A DNA stretch of 11,031 nucleotides. It comes from Candidatus Omnitrophota bacterium (GTDB lineage Bacteria; Omnitrophota; Gorgyraeia; Gygaellales; UBA12090). How positions within the stretch are numbered: the stretch's first letter is position 1; every line of letters starts with the position of its first letter. The stretch spans positions 1 through 11,031 of the forward strand of contig DOMD01000128.1 in NCBI GenBank assembly GCA_003510525.1, in the 5' to 3' direction. The notes beneath the pieces were generated by a model. That model had not been told where the DNA came from, did not search any database, and saw nothing but the letters and a program-made list of their open reading frames with translations. The position numbers and the translations under genes are program-made. Of this stretch, positions 3,998 to 11,031 are shown piece by piece.

Positions 3998-6900
3998 ATG
4001 CCAGAACGTAAAAATTTCGCCAAAATCAAAGAAGTTTATAATATGCCGCATCTGTTGGATATCCAGCGTTTGTCTTACGCTGAATTTTTGCAGATTGAGG
4101 TATCTCCTTCACAGCGTAAGAATATCGGCCTGCAGGAAGTTTTTAACGAGATTTTTCCTGTTGAAAGTTTTGACCGCCAGGTGCGCCTTGATTTTATCGG
4201 CTACAATTTAGGAAAACCAAAGTACGATGTGGATGAATGCCGCCGGCGTTCAATGAGCTATGCCGCTCCCCTGAAGGTCCGATTCAAACTGGTCAGCCCC
4301 GGAGAAGTTAAAGAGCAAGAGGCGTATTTCGGAGAAATTCCTCTGATGACCGATACTGGGACCTTTATTATTAACGGTGATGAGAGGGTGGTGGTTTCTC
4401 AGTTGCAGCGTTCGCCGGGTGTTTCCTTTGAAGAGGAGATGCATCCTACCGGGAAAAAAATATTCCATGGCCGGGTAATTCCGTATCATGGGGCCTGGCT
4501 TGAGTTTAAGTATGATATTTCTGAAGTGATCCTGGCTTATGTGGACCATCGCCGTAATTTTCCGGTGACCCAGATTTTACGGATTATCGGTTATTCTACC
4601 GATGAAGATATTTTAAACGCCTTTGGTTCCAAGCCTTACCCGCAGATTCTCAATACCCTGAAGAAAGATTTTACTAAAAATAAAGAAGAAGCGTTAGCTG
4701 ATTTCTACCGCAAGATGCGCCCGGCGGAACCAATGACTCCCGAAGCGGCGGAAAATCTTTTTTATAGATTATTTTTTGACCCCCGCCGTTATGACCTCTC
4801 CCGCGCCGGCAGGTTCATCTTAAACCGTAAACTTGGTATTGATATTTCTCTGGATAAGCGGATACTTGACGCCCCCACAGTAATTAAAGTAATTGAATAC
4901 TTAATAAAATTAAGAGAGGGAATCGGACAGATTGACGATATTGACCATTTAGGAAACAGGCGCATCAAGAGTGTCGGTGAACTGGTTCAAAACCAGGTGC
5001 GCATAGGTTTGACCCGTTTAGAGAAATCTATCCGGGAGCGCCTGGCGGTCTTGTCTGAATTTCATACCTTGAACCTGCATCATTTGATAAATTCCAAACT
5101 TTTATCTAACCAGATCAAGGATTTCTTCGGACGTTCCCAACTTTCTCAGTTTATGGATCAGGTGAATCCTTTGGCTGAGATGACCCATAAGCGCAGGCTT
5201 TCCGCTCTTGGACCGGGAGGCCTTTCCCGGGAAAGAGCGGGTTTTGAGGTCAGGGATATCCACTCTTCGCATTACGGAAGGGTCTGTCCCGTGGAGACTC
5301 CCGAAGGGCCGAATATTGGTTTAATCGCTTCTCTAAGCACTTTTGCCCAGGTAAATGATTTAGGGTTACTGGAGACTCCTTACCGTAAGGTTGAAGACGG
5401 TAAAGTTACCCGCAAGATTGAATATTTGACCGCTGATATTGAAGAGAACAAGCTTATTGCTCAGGCCAACGCGGTTGTCGGTCCTGACGGCCATTTTCAG
5501 GAAAAGGGGGTTTCCTGCCGCCTTAAAGGCGACTTCCCCAAGGCTGACCCCAAGAAAGTGGAGTATATGGATGTCAGCCCTAAACAGTTAGTTTCGGTAG
5601 CCGCCGCGCTAATACCATTTTTAGAGCATGATGATGCCAACCGCGCGTTGATGGGTTCAAATATGCAGAGGCAGGCCGTTCCCCTGATGATTACTGAATC
5701 CCCTTTTGTGGCTACGGATATGGAATATAAGGTGGCCATTGACTCCGGAGCGACGGTAGTCGCTAAGGAAGAAGGCAAGGTGAGCGCCTTTGACGGTTCA
5801 AGCATTACCGTGGGAAAGAATACTTATAAGCTGAAGAAATTTCAGCGCTCCAATGCCGATACCTGTATAAATCAAAGGCCGCTGGTTAAATTAGGAGAGA
5901 AGATAGAAAAAGGACAGGCTATTGCCGACGGAATGAGTACCGATAAAGGAGAGCTGGCTTTAGGCAAAAATCTTTTGGTTGCTTTTATGCCCTGGCGCGG
6001 TTTTAACTTTGAGGACGCTATCCTTGTTTCCGAGAAAATTTCCAAAGAAGACATCTTTACCTCTATCCATGTTGAGGAATTCCAGATTGAAGCAACTGAA
6101 ACCCGCCTGGGGAATGAAGAGATTAGCCGGGATATTCCTAATGTTTCCGAAGAAAGCCTTAAAGACCTGGATAAGGACGGAATTATCCGCGTCGGCGCGG
6201 AGGTCCACCCCGGCGCGATACTGGTGGGCAGGGTTACCCCTAAGACTGAATCCGAACTTTCCTCCGAAGAACGGCTTTTAAGGGCGATATTCGGCGAGAA
6301 GGCCGGGGATGTCCGGGATACCTCATTAGTGGTCCCTCCGGGAGTGGAAGGCGTAGTAGTGGATATCCATGTCTTTCAACGTAAAGACAGAGGCAGAAAA
6401 TCTAAGGAAGAAAAGAAGCAGGAATTGGCCAAAATCCGCGAGATCAAGGCTTACTATAAACAGGAAGTAGAATTTGTGGAAGAAGAAAAAATTCTCCGCT
6501 TGAGTAAGTTCTTGGGAGTGGATAAAAATAAATTAGATCGTATTGATTATAGCGCTAATGAAGAAGCGGCTGTCTTAACCGCTTCTTTTGAAGAGCAGAT
6601 TAAGGAATTATTAACTGAACAAGAACAGGAAATTGAAAAGATTCACCGCGGAGATGAGCTTCCTCCGGGAGTTCTTAAGCGGGTAGTCGCGTATGTCGCC
6701 ATCAAGAGAAAGCTGGCAGTAGGAGATAAGCTTGCCGGGCGCCACGGCAATAAAGGCGTGCTCGCCCGAATACTTCCCGAAGAAGATATGCCGTTTTTGG
6801 CGGATGGCACGCCGGTGGAAATAGTGCTTAATCCTTTGGGCGTGCCTTCGCGTATGAATGTAGGCCAGATTTTAGAAACTCATTTAGGCTGGGCGGCTCA

Positions 6901-7414
6901 TGCCCTGGGGATAAAAATATCCAGTCCGGTCTTTGACGGCGCCGCCGAAAGCGAGATAAAAGAGATGCTTAAAAAGGCCGGCCTTCCTGAGGATGGCAAG
7001 ATTCAGTTGTATGACGGTTATAACGGGCTTCCTTTTTCTCAGAAGGCAACCGTGGGCTATATCTATATGATGAAATTAAACCATATGGTTGATGAAAAGA
7101 TCCATGCCCGTTCAATAGGCCCATATTCTTTGGTTACTCAGCAGCCTTTAGGCGGAAAAGCCCAGTTCGGCGGACAAAGATTTGGTGAAATGGAAGTCTG
7201 GGCCCTGGAGGCCTATGGCGCGGCCTATACCCTCCAGGAAATGCTTACGGTAAAGTCTGATGATGTCAAGGGCCGGACCCGTATTTATGAAAATATAGTT
7301 AAGGGTGAACAGAGGCTTGATTCCAGCACTCCGGAATCTTTCAACGTCTTAATAAAAGAATTACAGGGTTTAGCCTTAGATATAAAAACCCAGGTCTCTA
7401 AAGAGCACAAATAA
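3998..7414 (+). CDS. rpoB: DNA-directed RNA polymerase subunit beta
   Basis: The 1138-aa beta subunit forms half of the polymerase active-site cleft. The N-terminus [15 protein letters not shown] is canonical. The rifampicin region [13 protein letters not shown]...[12 protein letters not shown] covers about 376-406. Q384, D387, H397 and S402 match E. coli Q513, D516, H526 and S531 in their sensitive form. [12 protein letters not shown] (909-920) carries the two active-site lysines K911 and K919, equal to E. coli K1065 and K1073. The protein is about 200 aa shorter than in E. coli because the large lineage inserts are absent; a charged helical stretch covers about 794-883. No Shine-Dalgarno is visible before ATG 3998; the 5' region is A-rich. 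rpoC follows after 60 nt. Confidence 0.98.
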   Translation: MPERKNFAKIKEVYNMPHLLDIQRLSYAEFLQIEVSPSQRKNIGLQEVFNEIFPVESFDRQVRLDFIGYNLGKPKYDVDECRRRSMSYAAPLKVRFKLVSPGEVKEQEAYFGEIPLMTDTGTFIINGDERVVVSQLQRSPGVSFEEEMHPTGKKIFHGRVIPYHGAWLEFKYDISEVILAYVDHRRNFPVTQILRIIGYSTDEDILNAFGSKPYPQILNTLKKDFTKNKEEALADFYRKMRPAEPMTPEAAENLFYRLFFDPRRYDLSRAGRFILNRKLGIDISLDKRILDAPTVIKVIEYLIKLREGIGQIDDIDHLGNRRIKSVGELVQNQVRIGLTRLEKSIRERLAVLSEFHTLNLHHLINSKLLSNQIKDFFGRSQLSQFMDQVNPLAEMTHKRRLSALGPGGLSRERAGFEVRDIHSSHYGRVCPVETPEGPNIGLIASLSTFAQVNDLGLLETPYRKVEDGKVTRKIEYLTADIEENKLIAQANAVVGPDGHFQEKGVSCRLKGDFPKADPKKVEYMDVSPKQLVSVAAALIPFLEHDDANRALMGSNMQRQAVPLMITESPFVATDMEYKVAIDSGATVVAKEEGKVSAFDGSSITVGKNTYKLKKFQRSNADTCINQRPLVKLGEKIEKGQAIADGMSTDKGELALGKNLLVAFMPWRGFNFEDAILVSEKISKEDIFTSIHVEEFQIEATETRLGNEEISRDIPNVSEESLKDLDKDGIIRVGAEVHPGAILVGRVTPKTESELSSEERLLRAIFGEKAGDVRDTSLVVPPGVEGVVVDIHVFQRKDRGRKSKEEKKQELAKIREIKAYYKQEVEFVEEEKILRLSKFLGVDKNKLDRIDYSANEEAAVLTASFEEQIKELLTEQEQEIEKIHRGDELPPGVLKRVVAYVAIKRKLAVGDKLAGRHGNKGVLARILPEEDMPFLADGTPVEIVLNPLGVPSRMNVGQILETHLGWAAHALGIKISSPVFDGAAESEIKEMLKKAGLPEDGKIQLYDGYNGLPFSQKATVGYIYMMKLNHMVDEKIHARSIGPYSLVTQQPLGGKAQFGGQRFGEMEVWALEAYGAAYTLQEMLTVKSDDVKGRTRIYENIVKGEQRLDSSTPESFNVLIKELQGLALDIKTQVSKEHK

Positions 7415-7427
7415 CAGCAAAATGTTT

Positions 7428-7455
7428 TCTCTGTTCTCTGTAATCTGTAATCTAT
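7428..7455 (+). repeat. Heptamer tandem repeat between rpoB and rpoC
   Basis: Four 7-bp units run in a row: TCTCTGT, TCTCTGT, AATCTGT, AATCTAT. The first two are identical and the others differ gradually. The tract directly precedes and slightly overlaps the palindrome at 7454-7473, so most of the 60-bp spacer is repetitive. Function is unknown. Confidence 0.55.
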
Positions 7456-7473
7456 CCGAGCGAAGCGAGGATC
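7454..7473 (+). repeat. GAGCGAAGCGAGG palindrome giving the rpoC ribosome binding site
   Basis: ATCC (7454-7457) and GGAT (7469-7472) bracket GAGCGAAGCGA, like the sequence at 474-503 before rpmG. GAGG (7467-7470) is the only Shine-Dalgarno-like sequence before rpoC, 4 nt from its ATG, which is a short spacing. Confidence 0.5.
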
Positions 7474-7474
7474 C

Positions 7475-10400
7475 ATGTCCCAAGAAATAGTTAATTTTGA
7501 TTCTATAACAATTAAAATAGCTTCACCCCAGGTAATTCACTCTTGGTCAAAAGGTGAGATCAGGAAGGCCGAGACTATAAACTATCGTACCCTTAAACCT
7601 GAGAAGGGCGGGCTTTTTTGTGAAAAGATATTCGGCCCGGTGAAAGACTGGGAGTGTAACTGCGGAAAATATAAGGGGATAAAGTTTAAAGGTATTACCT
7701 GCGACAGATGCGGGGTAACTATTGACCGTTCTTCGGTCAGGCGTGAGAGGATGGGCCATATTGAACTGGCTTGCCCGGTTACTCATATTTGGTTTTTTAA
7801 AGCGGTGCCCAGCCGTTTATCCGCTATATTAGGCTTAGGCCTGAGGGAGCTGGAAAAGGTAATCTATTATGAAGAATATGTGGTTATTGATCCTCAGGAT
7901 ACACCTTTAAAGAAAAGAGAATTACTTAGTGAAGAAAAATACCAGGCCTGTGTAGAGAAATACGGCACTAGTTTTAAGGCTAAGATAGGCGCGGAGGCAA
8001 TCCGGGATATGCTCAAAGAAGCTGACCTTGATGAACTTTGCGTCAAAATGCGCAAGAGTTTAGGTGAGGGCAAAGACACTCCTTCTAACCGCAAGACTAC
8101 CAAGATTCTAAAATTAGTTGAGGATATTAAAAACTCCGGTAATAAGGCGGAGTGGATGGTCTTAGAGGTTCTTCCGGTTATTCCTCCGGATCTGCGCCCC
8201 TTGGTTCCTCTTGACGGCGGAAGATTCGCCACTTCGGATCTGAATGATCTATACCGCAGGGTAATTAACCGTAATAACCGTCTCAAGAAACTGATGGAAT
8301 TAAATGCCCCGGAGATAATCATCCGCAATGAAAAGAGGATGCTCCAGGAGGCGGTGGACGCCCTTTTGGATAACGGAAGGCACGGCCGGGCGGTTATGGG
8401 GGCAAGCAGCCGGCCCTTAAAGTCGTTATCGGATATGCTTAAAGGAAAACAGGGCCGTTTCCGCCAGAATCTCCTGGGAAAACGGGTGGATTATTCCGGG
8501 CGATCGGTTATTGTGGTCGGGCCGGAGTTGAAGATGAACGAGTGCGGCCTGCCCAAACAGATGGCCTTAGAACTCTTTGAGCCGTTTATCATTAAGAAGC
8601 TTCGGGAAAAAGGTTTTGTGCATAGCATTAAAGGCGCTAAAAGGATGGTGGAAAGAGCCAAGATTGAGGTCTGGGATATTTTAGATGAAGTGATTAAAGA
8701 CCATCCGGTGATGTTAAATCGCGCTCCTACTCTGCACCGTTTGAGCATTCAGGCCTTCCAGCCGGTTCTTATTGAAGGAAAAGCCATTAAGATACATCCT
8801 TTGGTGTGCACCGCTTTTAACGCGGATTTTGACGGAGATCAGATGGCGGTGCATGTGCCGTTGTCTTTAGAGGCCCAGGCTGAGACTAAACTGCTGATGC
8901 TTTCGGTAAACAATGTTTTTTCTCCCGCTGACGGACGTCCGATTCTCAGTCCTACCCAGGATATTGTTTTGGGCTGCTGTTACCTAACCAAAGAAAAGCC
9001 CCACGCCAAAGGAGAAGGAAAGATATTCTCTTCCCGCGATGAGGTTTTGACGGCTCACAGTGATAACGCCGTAGATTTAAATGCCCGGATAAAGGTGAGA
9101 ATCAGCTCGGTGTTTGATTTAGCTCAAACTCAATTGATTGAAGAAAAACAGATAATCGAGACCACGGTGGGAAGGGTTATCTTTAATGATACGTTACCCG
9201 GCGGTTTTGGTTTTGTTAATTTAGAAATGAATAAGAGCCGTATAGGGCAGGTAGTGGCGGATTGTTACAAAAGATTCGGCCATATGGAAACAATCAAACT
9301 TTTAGACAGGCTTAAGGCATTAGGTTTTGAATACGCGACACTGGGCGGAATGTCTATTTCCATTGATGATTTGAAAGTCCCTCAGGCTAAAGGCGAAATC
9401 CTGAAAGAGGTTATGCAGGAGGTGGCCAAGGTTGACGGGCAATACCGTAAGGGCATCATTACCGATGGTGAGAGATATAATAAGGTCATTGATATCTGGA
9501 CTCATACTACCGACAGGATTTCCGAACTTCTCTTTAAAGAAATGGAGCCGTTTAATCCCATATTTATGATGGCTGATTCCGGGGCCAGAGGCTCGCGCTT
9601 ACAGATCAGACAGCTGGCCGGAATGCGCGGGCTTATGGCCAAGCCTTCGGGTGAGATTATCGAGAATCCGATAACCGCTAATTTCCGCGAAGGATTAACA
9701 GTTTTGGAATATTTCATCTCTACCCATGGAGCCAGAAAAGGGTTAGCGGATACGGCTTTAAAGACCGCTGATGCCGGTTATCTAACCCGTAGGCTGGTAG
9801 ATGTGGCTCAGGAAGTCATCATAAATGAGATAGATTGCGGCACCCTTAACGGGATAACCCTGGCTTCGATTGCCGAGGGCGATGAGATGGTGGTTTCCTT
9901 GAAGGATCGTATCGCGGGAAGAACGGCTTTGGATAATGTAGTAGATATTATTACTGATGAGACTGTGGTGGACGCCGGAAGCGAGGTTACTGAAGAAAAG
10001 GCGGATATGATTGAGCGCTTGGGCATTGAAAAAATTCGTATCCGCAGCGTCTTGACCTGCGAGTCTGAGCGGGGAGTCTGCGCCAAATGTTACGGCAGGA
10101 GCCTGGCTACCGGAAGATTAGTTGAAATAGGCGAGGCGGTGGGAGTAATTGCCGCTCAAAGTATCGGCGAGCCGGGAACCCAGTTGACCATGAGGACTTT
10201 TCATATCGGAGGGACGGCATCGCGCGTGGTAGAACAATCTTCACTGAAAGCCAAAAACAAAGGCAGTGTCAAATATCATAATTTAAGGGTAGTTCATAAA
10301 GATAAAGAATTTATAGTTTTAAACCGTAATGGCGCGGTAAGTGTTAATAATGAGCAAGGCAGAGAATTAGAGCGGTATTCCGTGCCTCAGGGCGCGTTTA

Positions 10401-11031
10401 TCAGTATTGCTGAAGGTAAAGAGGTAAACAAAGGAGAGGTTTTTGTCCGCTGGGACCCTTACACCTCACCGATACTTACTGAAGTAAAAGGCAGGGTTAA
10501 ATTTGAGGATATGGGAGAAGGCAAGACCATGCGCGAGGAACTCAATCCGGTTACCGGGGTTACTGAGCGCGTAGTGGTTGAACATAAAACTGAATATCAT
10601 CCTCAGATCATCATTCTTGATTCCAAGGACGAGGTTTTAGGCATATATCCTTTGCCGATAGGCGCGCACATTATGGTTAAGGACGGCGAGACCGCGGAGG
10701 CGGGTGAGCTGGTGGCCAAGATTCCCCGGGTTTCCGGAAAGACGCGCGATATTACCGGAGGCCTGCCCCGGGTAGCGGAGTTGTTTGAAGCCCGCAGGCC
10801 TAAGGACCCGGCGGTAATCAGCGAAATAGACGGTTTTGTGGAATTTAGCGAGAGCAAGAAAAACCAAAGAGAGATTGTGGTGAGAAGTTCAACCGGCATG
10901 AAACGCGAATACGCTATCCCTCACGGTAAACATCCAAATGTGTATAAGGGCGACCGGGTCAGCGCGGGCCAACAGCTTACTGATGGGCCGGTGGTTTTGC
11001 AGGATATATTGCGGGTTTCCGGAGATAAAGT
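7475..11031 (+). CDS. rpoC: DNA-directed RNA polymerase subunit beta' (partial, 3' end outside window)
   Basis: 1185 codons of the catalytic beta' subunit are present and the frame is open to the window edge. The N-terminal zinc site is C61, C63, C76, C79. The active-site loop NADFDGDQM (449-457) gives D451, D453 and D455, which bind the catalytic Mg2+. The second zinc site is C788, C862, C869, C872. The trigger loop begins MRTFHIGG (906-913). It is interrupted after about residue 917 by a roughly 170-aa insertion that ends before [15 protein letters not shown] (from 1095), matching the position of E. coli SI3; this points to a Gracilicutes lineage. ATG 7475 follows GAGG by 4 nt. No frameshift was seen. 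The missing part should be the final C-terminal region. Confidence 0.97.
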   Translation, partial: MSQEIVNFDSITIKIASPQVIHSWSKGEIRKAETINYRTLKPEKGGLFCEKIFGPVKDWECNCGKYKGIKFKGITCDRCGVTIDRSSVRRERMGHIELACPVTHIWFFKAVPSRLSAILGLGLRELEKVIYYEEYVVIDPQDTPLKKRELLSEEKYQACVEKYGTSFKAKIGAEAIRDMLKEADLDELCVKMRKSLGEGKDTPSNRKTTKILKLVEDIKNSGNKAEWMVLEVLPVIPPDLRPLVPLDGGRFATSDLNDLYRRVINRNNRLKKLMELNAPEIIIRNEKRMLQEAVDALLDNGRHGRAVMGASSRPLKSLSDMLKGKQGRFRQNLLGKRVDYSGRSVIVVGPELKMNECGLPKQMALELFEPFIIKKLREKGFVHSIKGAKRMVERAKIEVWDILDEVIKDHPVMLNRAPTLHRLSIQAFQPVLIEGKAIKIHPLVCTAFNADFDGDQMAVHVPLSLEAQAETKLLMLSVNNVFSPADGRPILSPTQDIVLGCCYLTKEKPHAKGEGKIFSSRDEVLTAHSDNAVDLNARIKVRISSVFDLAQTQLIEEKQIIETTVGRVIFNDTLPGGFGFVNLEMNKSRIGQVVADCYKRFGHMETIKLLDRLKALGFEYATLGGMSISIDDLKVPQAKGEILKEVMQEVAKVDGQYRKGIITDGERYNKVIDIWTHTTDRISELLFKEMEPFNPIFMMADSGARGSRLQIRQLAGMRGLMAKPSGEIIENPITANFREGLTVLEYFISTHGARKGLADTALKTADAGYLTRRLVDVAQEVIINEIDCGTLNGITLASIAEGDEMVVSLKDRIAGRTALDNVVDIITDETVVDAGSEVTEEKADMIERLGIEKIRIRSVLTCESERGVCAKCYGRSLATGRLVEIGEAVGVIAAQSIGEPGTQLTMRTFHIGGTASRVVEQSSLKAKNKGSVKYHNLRVVHKDKEFIVLNRNGAVSVNNEQGRELERYSVPQGAFISIAEGKEVNKGEVFVRWDPYTSPILTEVKGRVKFEDMGEGKTMREELNPVTGVTERVVVEHKTEYHPQIIILDSKDEVLGIYPLPIGAHIMVKDGETAEAGELVAKIPRVSGKTRDITGGLPRVAELFEARRPKDPAVISEIDGFVEFSESKKNQREIVVRSSTGMKREYAIPHGKHPNVYKGDRVSAGQQLTDGPVVLQDILRVSGDK

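Noticed and set aside
5122..5217. Rifampicin-resistance changes in RpoB
   Set aside because: The main resistance positions (E. coli Q513, D516, H526, S531 equivalents) carry the sensitive residues. Other differences look like lineage variation.
5979..6281. 100-aa + strand ORF in another frame within rpoB
   Set aside because: An overlapping out-of-frame reading of conserved rpoB sequence; it has no known family and no ribosome binding site of note.
7894..8328. 144-aa ORF on the - strand inside rpoC
   Set aside because: It lies wholly antisense to conserved RpoC sequence, with no start signal or recognisable product.

Overview
The window is the 5' part of a bacterial secE-nusG-rplKAJL-rpoBC cluster, all on the + strand. 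Two tRNA genes and rpmG come first. Order: promoter and untranslated leader (1-371), tRNA-Thr(GGT), rpmG, tRNA-Trp(CCA), secE, nusG, rplK, rplA, a remnant of a small GIY-YIG nuclease element, rplJ, rplL, rpoB, and rpoC, which runs off the right edge.

Organism: the genetic code is standard, since TGA ends secE and rplA. RpoC carries a large insertion in its trigger loop at the place of E. coli SI3, a feature of the Gracilicutes side of the bacterial tree. RpoB is short (1138 aa) and lacks the large E. coli insertions. The small GIY-YIG ORF, whose ends read NPVR... and ...LTG inside CCCCGTTAGA/TCTAACGGGG inverted repeats, resembles repeats I remember from Candidatus Omnitrophota and some Patescibacteria metagenome bins. 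Omnitrophota is my best guess. It comes from memory and inference; no database was searched.

Layout: the front of the operon is tightly packed. secE/nusG overlap as ATGA, nusG/rplK are 1 nt apart, and rplK/rplA abut. In contrast, almost every other junction holds a repeat-like sequence. There are hairpins after tRNA-Thr and after rpmG, a 173-bp inverted-repeat element between rplA and rplJ, an imperfect 69-bp palindrome between rplJ and rplL, GAGTT tandem repeats before rpoB, and TCTCTGT-like heptamers plus a GAGCGAAGCGAGG palindrome before rpoC. At three genes (rpmG, rplJ, rpoC) the apparent Shine-Dalgarno lies inside the repeat.

Main discovery: the rplA-rplJ element (2710-2882) has perfect 15-bp terminal inverted repeats. 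It lies in what was probably an ATGA stop/start overlap. Removing it with one copy of a 2-bp GA duplication restores rplA-CCCTATGAAATTAGGC-rplJ, with rplJ in the same frame. The insertion took over the old rplJ ATG to start its own GIY-YIG ORF, and its right end gave rplJ a new GTG start and a strong Shine-Dalgarno. The nuclease gene is now broken by an internal frame-shifting deletion, leaving a MITE-like remnant.

Together the genes make the protein translocation subunit SecE, the elongation factor NusG, ribosomal proteins L33, L11, L1, L10 and L7/L12 (the L11-L1-L10-L12 stalk region) and the two large RNA polymerase subunits, so transcription and translation machinery are co-expressed.
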